From: Planctomycetota bacterium
GTDB taxonomy: Bacteria; Planctomycetota; Planctomycetia; Gemmatales; Gemmataceae
DNA length: 32,279 bases
NCBI GenBank assembly: GCA_021325115.1
Contig: JAJPHU010000068.1
Location: forward strand, 1-32,279
Direction: 5' to 3'
Part shown: positions 16,612-24,500 of the stretch, one piece after another
Layout: every line of letters begins with the position of its first letter
How positions within the stretch are numbered: the stretch's first letter is position 1
Notes under the pieces: generated by a model
What the model saw: the letters and a program-made list of their open reading frames with translations, nothing else
Databases searched by the model: none
What the model was told of the DNA's origin: nothing
Made by a program: the position numbers and the translations under genes

Positions 16612-16971
16612 CGCTGCACGGAGCCGTAACCGGGGGCAAAGGGGGACAACTCTGTTATCAAAGGCCCCCTCCCCTGCATTTGTCCAGTTTTTCGTTTGGC
16701 CCCGGGCAACAGCGCGTTCCTTCGGCTCCCGTTCGACTCGTCGTCATCACGTTCGGTGAAGAGGTCAAGGTCGTCCAGGGGTTCGTCTCGCCTGACCAGT
16801 TCCATAGATGCATCTTGGGGATTTGCAGCAGCAGGCCATTCCCCCCAACCAGCCGACTCGCCAACATCAATGGGTCAACGGCCCTGGTATGGGTCGGGAC
16901 GGTCTTGCAAGGCGAAGCATCGGACGGTCTAATTTAGCCTCTTGGCCATCCAACCCGGACACGGAGGTCGC
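16612..16971. other. 360-base gap without a supported gene; weak terminator candidate
   Basis: AGGGGG (16640-16645) and CCCCCT (16665-16670) can form a short stem, and TTTTT occurs about 15 bases later, so a weak terminator for the oxidoreductase gene is possible. The minus strand holds an acidic open frame through most of the gap (starting ATG 16805), but it runs antisense into the oxidoreductase gene and I do not call it. The ribosome binding site for kdsB (GGAGG, 16963-16967) ends the gap. Confidence 0.35.
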
Positions 16972-17733
16972 ATGAAAACCGTCATCGTCATTCCCGCTCG
17001 CTATGCTTCGAGCCGTCTGCCTGGCAAACCGCTGTTGCGGCAAACCGGCAAGTACCTGGTGCAACACGTCTACGAACGCGCCTGCCAGGCTCAGCGGGCT
17101 GACCACATCGTCGTGGCCACCGATGATCCTCGCATCGTGGCGGCGGTGAAGAGTTTTGGCGGCAACGTCGTCTGTACACGCCGCGATCATGCCAGCGGTA
17201 CGGATCGCGTCGCTGAAGTCGCCGCTCGCCTCGACGCCGACTTGGTGCTCAATCTCCAGGGCGATGAACCGCTCATCGATCCCAATCATCTCGATCTGTT
17301 GTTCGATTTGCTGATGCAGCATCCCGGCGTGGACCTGGCCACACTGGCCACGCCGTTTCGCTCGCTGGAACAATGGCAAGACTCCAATTATGTCAAAGTG
17401 GTCTGCAACAACGCTGGCCACGCTTTGTATTTCAGTCGCAGTCCCATCCCCTATGTCCGTGACGGCCAACCCGACTTCACACAGCGGCCACCGCGTTTCC
17501 TTTTGCACCTTGGTCTCTATGCCTATCGCCGGTCCTTCTTGCTGCGTCTGGCTGCACTGCCGCCAGAACCATTGGAACAGCTGGAAAAACTGGAGCAACT
17601 CCGCGTCCTGGCCCTGGGACACCCGATCCAGGTTGGCATCGTCGAAGAGAGCGGCTTCGGTGTCGATACCTACGAGGATTATCAGCGTTTCGTTTTCGCT
17701 TACCGTCACAATCGCACCGGTCACGCTGCCTGA
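16972..17733 (+). CDS. kdsB: 3-deoxy-manno-octulosonate cytidylyltransferase KdsB
   Basis: This 253-residue enzyme joins Kdo and CTP to CMP-Kdo, the activated sugar for the inner core of LPS. Diagnostic segments are VIPARYASSRLPGKPL at the N-terminus (nucleotide loop), VVATDDPRI, TRRDHASGTDRVAEV, and NLQGDEPLIDP with the magnesium-binding Asp. Later SRSPIPYVR and LGLYAYRRSFL fit the family, as does GFGVDTYEDY near the C-terminus. The length agrees with the usual 245-255 residues. GGAGG lies four bases before the ATG at 16972. It follows the oxidoreductase gene on the same strand and precedes pyrG, whose product makes the CTP that KdsB uses. Confidence 0.95.
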   Translation: MKTVIVIPARYASSRLPGKPLLRQTGKYLVQHVYERACQAQRADHIVVATDDPRIVAAVKSFGGNVVCTRRDHASGTDRVAEVAARLDADLVLNLQGDEPLIDPNHLDLLFDLLMQHPGVDLATLATPFRSLEQWQDSNYVKVVCNNAGHALYFSRSPIPYVRDGQPDFTQRPPRFLLHLGLYAYRRSFLLRLAALPPEPLEQLEKLEQLRVLALGHPIQVGIVEESGFGVDTYEDYQRFVFAYRHNRTGHAA

Positions 17734-17734
17734 T

Positions 17735-17847
17735 CGGTTTTCGGTTTTCAGTTTTGGTTTTCGGCTTGGTCTCTTGCCAGTAAACTGAAAACGGAAGACT
17801 GAAACCCCCAAACGGAATACGAAAGGCCGAAGACTGAAAACGGAAAA
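17735..17847. repeat. TTTTC/GAAAA low-complexity inverted repeat between kdsB and pyrG
   Basis: The left side (17735-17765) repeats GGTTTTCGG and TTTTCAG; the right side (17825-17847) contains GGCCGAAGACTGAAAACGG and is its partial complement. A further ACTGAAAACGGAAGACTGAAA block lies between them. The repeat reaches almost to the pyrG ATG, so pyrG's GGAAAA ribosome-binding region is part of it. Confidence 0.6.
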
Positions 17848-17849
17848 TC

Positions 17850-19502
17850 ATGACTAAACACATTTTCGTCACCGGCGGCGTGGTCAGCTCGCTCGGCAAG
17901 GGGTTGACTGCCGCCTCCATTGGCATGTTGCTGGAGCATCGTGGCCTCCGCGTCCGCTTGCAGAAATTCGATCCTTACATCAACGTCGATCCTGGAACGA
18001 TGGACCCCTACCAGCACGGCGAAGTTTACGTTCTCGACGACGGCACCGAAACCGACCTCGATCTGGGTCATTACGAACGCTTCACCAATGCCCCCCTGAC
18101 GCGCGACTGCAATTTTACCACCGGACGCATCTACGAATCGGTCATCCGCAAGGAGCGCAAAGGCGCCTACAAAGGCCAGACTGTGCAGGTCATTCCGCAT
18201 GTCACTGATGAGATCAAAGCGGCGGTGCGCAAGCTGGCCGCGGACGATGTGGATGTGGTCATCACCGAAATCGGCGGCACGGTCGGCGACATCGAGGGAC
18301 TGCCCTTTCTTGAAGCAATCCGTCAGTTTGCCCTGGATGTCGGCAAGCACAATTGTTTGTATATTCACCTGACGTTGATTCCCTATTTGAAGGCGGCTGG
18401 CGAAGCCAAGACCAAGCCAACGCAACACTCGGTCGAACGCTTGCGGCAGATCGGCATTCAGCCGGACATTCTCATTTGCCGTACCGAGCGCGAACTAAGC
18501 AAGGAAGCAACCGACAAGATCGCTCTGTTCTGCAACGTCGAGCCGCGCGCCGTCATCGAAGAGCGCGATAAGACTTTTAGTATCTACGAAGTGCCTATTA
18601 GCCTGGTTGAAAATCACCTGGACGAATTGATCGTCGAGAAGCTCGGCCTGCGGGCGCAGCCGTTGGACATGAACGGCTGGCGCACGCTGGTGCAGCGCAT
18701 CATCAACCCGGTCCACGAGACAACCATCGCCGTGGTCGGCAAGTACATCAAGCACCAGGACGCTTACAAATCGATCTACGAAGCCCTGGACCATGCCGGT
18801 ATTGCTCTTGCGACGCGCGTGGTGGTGCGGCGCGTCGAGGCCGAGGAAGTGGAGCGCGAAGGGGCCGAACGCGTCCTGGGCGGCGTCGATGGCATTCTCG
18901 TCCCTGGCGGTTTCAACTACCGCGGCGTCGGCGGTAAGATCGAGGCCATTCGCTATGCGCGGGAGAAACACGTTCCCTTTTTCGGCATCTGTTTGGGTTT
19001 ACAGTGCGCCGTCATCGAATTTGCCCGCAACGTCATCGGTCTGGAAGACGCCGATTCGACGGAAATGAACCCGCGTTGCGGCCATCCGGTGGTCTGTCTG
19101 CTCGACGCCCAGTTTGCCATCACCGAACTGGGCGGCACAATGCGTCTGGGCAGCTGGCCGTGCCAACTCGTCGAGGGCAGCCGCGTCCGCGCCGTTTACG
19201 GCAGCGGGCTGGTCAAAGAGCGGCATCGCCATCGCTACGAGTTCAACAATCAGTATCGCCAGCAATTCGCCGCCCATGGCATGGCTTTCACCGGCACGAC
19301 GCCGGATGGCAAGCTGGTAGAGATGATCGAGTTGCCGGAACATCCGTGGTTCGTGGCGGTGCAGTGCCATCCGGAGTTCCGCTCCAAACCGACGCAGGTA
19401 CACCCGTTGTTTCGTGGTTTTGTCGAGGCGAGCCTGAAGCGGCGCGAAGCCCGAAAAAAAGCTGAGGCCGCCCGCAGCCGGGCGGCCGTCAGCACAACAT
19501 GA
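17850..19502 (+). CDS. pyrG: CTP synthase PyrG
   Basis: This 550-residue enzyme aminates UTP to CTP with ammonia from glutamine. The synthetase domain (residues 1-270) starts [17 protein letters not shown] and contains [13 protein letters not shown] and [12 protein letters not shown]. The class I glutamine amidotransferase domain (about 290-540) has the nucleophile Cys381 in GICLGLQ and the His507/Glu509 pair in QCHPEF. Positions and length match E. coli PyrG (545 residues, Cys379). The ATG at 17850 is the family start. It is the last gene of the outer-membrane block, following kdsB by a repeat-rich 116-base gap. Pairing with kdsB is common in bacteria and supplies CTP for CMP-Kdo as well as for nucleic acids and phospholipids. 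Confidence 0.97.
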   Translation: MTKHIFVTGGVVSSLGKGLTAASIGMLLEHRGLRVRLQKFDPYINVDPGTMDPYQHGEVYVLDDGTETDLDLGHYERFTNAPLTRDCNFTTGRIYESVIRKERKGAYKGQTVQVIPHVTDEIKAAVRKLAADDVDVVITEIGGTVGDIEGLPFLEAIRQFALDVGKHNCLYIHLTLIPYLKAAGEAKTKPTQHSVERLRQIGIQPDILICRTERELSKEATDKIALFCNVEPRAVIEERDKTFSIYEVPISLVENHLDELIVEKLGLRAQPLDMNGWRTLVQRIINPVHETTIAVVGKYIKHQDAYKSIYEALDHAGIALATRVVVRRVEAEEVEREGAERVLGGVDGILVPGGFNYRGVGGKIEAIRYAREKHVPFFGICLGLQCAVIEFARNVIGLEDADSTEMNPRCGHPVVCLLDAQFAITELGGTMRLGSWPCQLVEGSRVRAVYGSGLVKERHRHRYEFNNQYRQQFAAHGMAFTGTTPDGKLVEMIELPEHPWFVAVQCHPEFRSKPTQVHPLFRGFVEASLKRREARKKAEAARSRAAVSTT

Positions 19503-19528
19503 GGATGGGTTGTGGAAGAAACGGTTGA

Positions 19529-19698
19529 AGACTTCTGAGCGGCGGGTGTAAGCCCTCTGAGCAAAAGTCTCATCCAGGTTCCCATTGCTCCTGTCCCCTC
19601 GCTGTCTCTTTCTTCCTCCCCCTGGTAGGGGAGGGAGAAAGAGACAGCAACATCGGGAGCTTGTATCAGAGGGACTTACGCCTCCCACTCAGAAGTCT
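19529..19698. repeat. Nested inverted repeats between pyrG and the cupredoxin operon
   Basis: The outer arms (19529-19560 and 19666-19698) are imperfect complements of 32-33 bases and belong to the CTTACG...TGGAAA family (compare 29703-29792). Inside is a second, near-perfect hairpin (19601-19623 with 19627-19648, one mismatch and one bulge, three-base loop). The loop start GAGCAAAAGTCTCA matches GAGCAAAAATCTCA at 29743-29756, so this copy looks like the same element with about 100 extra bases inserted. It separates two convergent transcription units and probably ends both. Confidence 0.75.
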
Positions 19699-19708
19699 GG
19701 AAACGAAA

Positions 19709-20683
19709 TCACTGGGGTTTCGCTTCGAAGTTCTTCTCAGTCGGCTTGCCTTCGACGATTTCGATCTCTTCGCCCCGACCGCCATTTTTATTGAGATAGC
19801 CGCATCTCTCGTGCCAGACGACGACGCGTACTTTGCCGACAGGCAGATTCTTGATCTCGTAGGTGCCGAATTTGGGATCATCTTCCTTGACTTTGTTGGT
19901 CCCATCAAGCGTGTCGGAGTAGCTGATAGCGTAATAAGGCGTATCGACCAGCCGAATGTAAGCATCCATCCACGTGTGGATGTTACAGTGCAGCTCCATC
20001 GCTTTGCTATCCTCCTTGAGGTTCTCGATCTTCATTTTACCGCCGGTGGGGATGGTCTCATTGCCGTTGGGGTTCTTGGTTCCGGCTTCGTATTTGGTGT
20101 TGTGCGACGTGAAAGTCGAATCGTTGACGATCTCGATGAACTGTCCTGTCTGCTTTTTAACTTTGGGATTTTTGGGATCGGGATGATACTCGGCCCAAAC
20201 GATGGAGCAATGGGGGATGAAAGCACAATGCGGCTGCCGAATCTTGATCGGGTTCTCTTTTGCCTCCTTGAGGGCTTTTTCGTCAACCTTGAAGAAAGTG
20301 CCTTCTACTGGCAAGACCCACACAAAGACGTTGCCCAGCTTGCCGTTGGCGCCGACGCGATAGGCTTGTTCACTGATTTCCCCAGCGTCTCCCTTCATGC
20401 AGTTATCTTTCTGGTCCGGTTTCTCCTTGGCGATTCTGTTTTGCAGATCCTCAGTCATTTTCTTGACATCCGGTCTGCTCGTTAGGGTAATCGAGCCTTT
20501 CAGTATGCCCCCTTTAGGTTCGAGAATTTTCGCGGGTCCAGAGGGCGTTTCCTTGGTCACTTCGCCGCTGCTGCCGCCCGCAGCGGGGCCGGTGTCTTTG
20601 CCGCCGCCGCAGCCGGTGAGCATGAGGGAGAGAGCAAAGGCGGGCAGCGCAGCCAGCACTAGCCCGAAAGAAAATCGACGCAT
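19709..20683 (-). CDS. Cupredoxin-like lipoprotein with carboxypeptidase-regulatory-like C-terminus
   Basis: This 324-residue protein has a lipoprotein signal (LMLTGC, lipidated Cys25) and a Gly/Ser/Pro linker. A possible type 1 copper site is visible: His194 in TSHNT, then Cys233, His236 and Met239 in HCNIHTWM. After it the chain turns into a beta-sandwich (YEIKNLPVGKVRVVVWHE) like carboxypeptidase-regulatory domains. The neighbouring gene encodes a paralogue with the same layout. AGGAGG with seven bases spacing supports the ATG at 20683. It is the last gene of the respiratory operon, behind a hairpin, and is likely a membrane-attached periplasmic electron carrier or copper protein. Copper binding is inferred from the ligand pattern; the Cys-x2-His-x2-Met spacing is tighter than in plastocyanin. 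Confidence 0.8.
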   Translation of the reverse strand: MRRFSFGLVLAALPAFALSLMLTGCGGGKDTGPAAGGSSGEVTKETPSGPAKILEPKGGILKGSITLTSRPDVKKMTEDLQNRIAKEKPDQKDNCMKGDAGEISEQAYRVGANGKLGNVFVWVLPVEGTFFKVDEKALKEAKENPIKIRQPHCAFIPHCSIVWAEYHPDPKNPKVKKQTGQFIEIVNDSTFTSHNTKYEAGTKNPNGNETIPTGGKMKIENLKEDSKAMELHCNIHTWMDAYIRLVDTPYYAISYSDTLDGTNKVKEDDPKFGTYEIKNLPVGKVRVVVWHERCGYLNKNGGRGEEIEIVEGKPTEKNFEAKPQ

Positions 20684-20710
20684 GGTCCTACCTCCTGGTT
20701 GGAAAAGTCC

Positions 20711-20778
20711 GGCGAGCGGGGCCGCGTTAACGCCCCGAGAACACTTCTCTGAGGGTATTAACGCGGCCCCTGCTCGCC
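20711..20778 (-). terminator. Hairpin between the two cupredoxin genes
   Basis: GGCGAGCGGGGCCGCGTTAA (20711-20730) pairs with 20758-20778 over 20 bases with one bulged T. The stem is very GC-rich. It lies between genes of one operon and could partly stop transcription or protect the 3' end of the upstream message. Confidence 0.7.
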
Positions 20779-20797
20779 AAATAGCGCTTACGGTTCC

Positions 20798-21586
20798 TCA
20801 CTCCGCCGGTTTCAGGGGGATCTGGCCGAGATTGGTCGTCTCGCCGGCCTTGATGGTGATCTTCTTGCCGTTCTTGGTCGGCTTGGTATCGCCGATGACC
20901 CAGCCAGCTTTCTCGTGCCAGATAACCAGACGGAAGTCGCCAGCCGGGGCGTCCTTAATCTCGAAATTGCCATCCGCATCTGTAACAGCGAAATAAGGGT
21001 TTTTCAGCACGGCAATCCAGCCGCTCATCCACGGATGCACGTCGCACTTGACCGTGATCGGAATCGGTCGTGCCTTGATTTCTTCGATTGTCAGACGCCC
21101 GCCTCCCGGCAGAATGGGATTGGTGTTCGGCCCTTTGACGCCACCGATGAGATTGGTATTGTGCGAGATCTTTGCCGAGTTCTTGACAATCAGTGTTTGG
21201 CCCTCGCGCATGGCCAGCATATGCGGTTCAAACTGGCAGCATGGCTGATCCAGCTCTACAGTCTTGTTCTTGATTTCCTTGAGCTTGGGATGAATGGGAA
21301 TGTCCTTATCGAATCCTCCCACGTTAATAAGGTAGACGATGCACCAACGGACACCCTTGTTCTTGGGGTTGACCACCAGTTTGTCATCCCACAGCTTGCC
21401 GTTCTTTTCACACTCTGCCTGATCTTTGGTGACATTGGCCGGCTCGCGCTTCGGCGCTTCTTTGCCGTACCACACCACCTGTCCTTTGATCGTGCCCCAG
21501 CCTTCGGCCTGCGCCACGCCCCCGGCGGCCAGGATCAGTGCGCCGGTCAGGGCCAAGGTCAACATTCGTGTACACAAAAGCTGCAT
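20798..21586 (-). CDS. Periplasmic cupredoxin-like protein with carboxypeptidase-regulatory-like C-terminus
   Basis: This 262-residue protein has a cleavable signal peptide (ALILAAGGVAQA, cut near residue 27). The N-terminal domain starts GTIKGQVVWYGKEAPKR. The putative copper ligands are His142 (ISHNTN), Cys181, His184 and Met187 (CDVHPWM). A further Cys116-Cys117 with His122-Met123 (CCQFEPHM) might be a second metal or disulfide site. After the copper motif, YFAVTDADGNFEIKDAPAGDFRLVIWHE forms the usual C-terminal beta-sandwich. Its ATG overlaps the stop of the octaheme cytochrome gene (TAATG) with GGAGG upstream, so the two are translationally coupled. That coupling makes it the best candidate for the soluble electron acceptor of the complex. 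The redox role is inferred. Confidence 0.82.
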   Translation of the reverse strand: MQLLCTRMLTLALTGALILAAGGVAQAEGWGTIKGQVVWYGKEAPKREPANVTKDQAECEKNGKLWDDKLVVNPKNKGVRWCIVYLINVGGFDKDIPIHPKLKEIKNKTVELDQPCCQFEPHMLAMREGQTLIVKNSAKISHNTNLIGGVKGPNTNPILPGGGRLTIEEIKARPIPITVKCDVHPWMSGWIAVLKNPYFAVTDADGNFEIKDAPAGDFRLVIWHEKAGWVIGDTKPTKNGKKITIKAGETTNLGQIPLKPAE

Positions 21587-24500
21587 TATTTGCTACCTCC
21601 AGCCGCGAGCGCCGCTGGCGAGCGATTGCCCGGCATATCAGCGACGCGCGGCAAATTCATCAAAATGTCACGTACGGCAATGACCTGATCGATGGTTTTG
21701 CCGACGAACCGATCTTGATAGCTTAGTGTATCGTTGGGGAAATTTTGTGGCATTGCTGGCTTGTAGCCAAACAAGCGGTCGGGATTGGCGATCCATTCCT
21801 TGACCCATTCCGGCCGCAGCCGCTCTGCCGTCAAGGCCAGGTTCGGACCCTGCGGCGAGGCGATGACCACGTTGCCGACATTGTGGCACTGCAAGCACAG
21901 GTTGCGATCGGTCAAGAGCTTGTAGGCATCCGTGGCGTAGACACCGGTTTCCTCCCACTCCTTGCGCAGCTGTTCCTTGCCGCGATCGCTCTTCCAGAGC
22001 TTGATCTGCTCTTTGAGGGCATCGAGGTCCGCTTGTTTCTGCTTTTTGGCTTCCGCATCCTTGGCTTGCTTAACCGCTTCCTCTGCGGCCGGCAGACTGG
22101 CCTCGGCTTCGGCAATGCGCCGCTTGAGCGCATCCTGCCAGATCGGCTCCATTTCTTGGATACGCTCGTCGTATTTCTTTTGTTCCTTGAGCCGTTGGAC
22201 ATACTCAGCCGTGCGCGTCCGCCAGTAAATCTCCTCGCGCTCGGGGACGTTGACATATTCCGAACTGACGCCGGCGCCGGGATTGGTCAGGCGTGAGACG
22301 CCGCTGAAATAGTTGACCAACGCGCGGGCGTCCTCCGGACTCATGTTGAATTTGGGCATGCGCAGCATCATCCAGGTGGTGGGCCGTATCGGCGGCGGAT
22401 TGAGCAGGAAGCCGTACAGCCAATTCGGCTGCACACGCTCGCCTTCGCGGATTAAGGGTGGCGGCACCACGGAACGCACCTTGTCAGCGTCCGGCTCCGT
22501 CGGCTTCCGGTACTGAATCATCAGGTCCACGAATGTCCCGCCCCAAGGATCGGCCCGTGCTATCAAGTCATCGAGATTGATCGGGACATTACTGGCGGCG
22601 GGCAGATTGCGGATCACGCCGTCTGTGCCCGCGAAGCGTAAGGCGTCCGTGGAGCGCACCACCAACATCGGACGCTCGAAGTCCGCATCGTTCACTTTCG
22701 GCTGTGTGCCGAACACGGTCAGGCGATCGGGGACCTTCTGCTCCGCGCCGGCCCAGGCGTTGTGGCCGGGGAAGAAATGATCCTTTTTCAGACTACTTTT
22801 ATTCGTATTGTAGCTGTCTTCTAGCACTTTTAGCTCTTCCGGCGTCGTCTTGAACTCATAGACGCCGGGCCGAATCTGATGGCAGCCAGCACAGTTGAAT
22901 TTGTCGAGCACCTGATGCCCCTTGATCTCGGCAAGGCGATCGGGGTTGGGGTGATTCAGATATTTGAGTGGCATCGGCTCGGCGACCAGGCCGAGGATGA
23001 AGGTCATGACCGCCTCGCGTGCCTCGGCTTCCTCAAACTCCTGCCGGGCCTGATACGCTTCCTCGCTTTCGCCGTCGCGTTTCTTGGTGCGAGCGAAACG
23101 GAACTGCGGCATGCGCAGACGATCTTCCCAGGTCAGCTTGCGGTCGAAATCGAAGCTGCGCGGCTCCATCAGTTTCTGGTGGAGGAAGCCTTCGCGGCGA
23201 TGCTCCTTGACCGCCTCGGCATAGACCTTCTCATAGGGCGGCTTGCCATCTTTGGTGCGCCAATCGGCGGCAGGCTTCTTCGGATCATTGGGATCGTAAC
23301 GCAGCGGCACGATGGTGTAGTGATCGCGGACGAAGATGTCGGCGTCCTCGAATGCCAGACGTTCGGGGTCTTTTTTACCCCAGTCGTTCAGGGCCGTGCC
23401 GATCGGTTTGGCCGTCTCGAAGCCAGGTACATCATGGCAACCGAAACAACCAAGGCGATTGATGGCCTTGCGGCCGATGTACCATTTCAATTTATCTTCC
23501 GTGATCGGGCCTTCCAGCTTGCGCTCGTCAGAGTCGGGTGGCAGATTGTCCAGGCGCTCCTTGGTGATGCCCGGTAGCTCGCCTCCCGTCGCCGGCAGAA
23601 TCTCATCGACTTCGACGCGGGTGAATCCCGGCGCCTTGCTGAGATAGACGCGGGCCAGGGCGATGAAATCTTCCCGGGTCGGCTTGTCCGGCCCTTTTTC
23701 ATCCCAGTCGGTGACCTTCTGGCTGAGGAGCCATTCGGCCACATCACCGGCTTCCTCTGGCGTCAGATGCGTGATCGGCATGCGCGTGCGTGGATGATAC
23801 ACAGTCGGGTTGAGCACCCATTGCACAAGCCAGCGCCTTTTCGCCTCTTCCATACCTTTTTCGTCCGCAATCTCCGGCGCGATCTTGGCGGCGATGCGGC
23901 TGAGATTCGGACCGAAGTTAGCCTCGCTGGGAGCAGCAGCGATGCCCAGGCCCGGCTTGGCCGTGCCGTCATGGCTGTGGCAGGCCAGGCAGCCCTTCTC
24001 GGTGAACAGCCGGCGGCCATTGCTCAAGTGCTTTTCGCGCTCGGCATCCGCTGGCACTTTGGGTAGCTCAACCGCTTTGCCTTCCTCATCGCTGATGCGC
24101 TTGGCCAACGGCGTGATCTGTCCCGCGGCGAGAAGATCTTTCGTCGCTCGTTCAAGGGATTCTTTGGCTTGCTCTAACTCCTTCTGTTCGTCGGCGCTCA
24201 GTTTCTCGGGATCTTTCTTGGCTTTGAGGTTCACCTCTTTCTTGCGCAGCTCTTGCAAACTTTCTTGCAATTGTTTCTGCAAAGCGGCGAGGCGATTGAT
24301 CTCGTCGGCCTGTGCCGGCACGGACATCAGAGCCAGATCGGTCAGGCGTCGGCTGGCATCCTGCAGTTCCTTCCATTCGCGCTCCGCTAATGGACCTTTG
24401 CCGAGTTGCTGCTGCCGCTTCTCGATAATGTCCTTGAGGGTTTCGCGCGTGGTGTCTTTGCCCTCCAGGTTGGCCTTGCTTTCAGCCAAGAGATAATAAG

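Noticed and set aside
16413-16870. Minus-strand open frames across the gap between the oxidoreductase gene and kdsB, including an acidic stretch starting at ATG 16805.
   Set aside because: They run antisense into the oxidoreductase gene, have no ribosome binding site that stands out, and show no family features. A decayed gene fragment cannot be excluded; a protein search of the acidic stretch would decide.
16867-17811. Minus-strand open frame of 314 codons opposite kdsB.
   Set aside because: It is antisense to a complete and well-conserved KdsB and has no family features.
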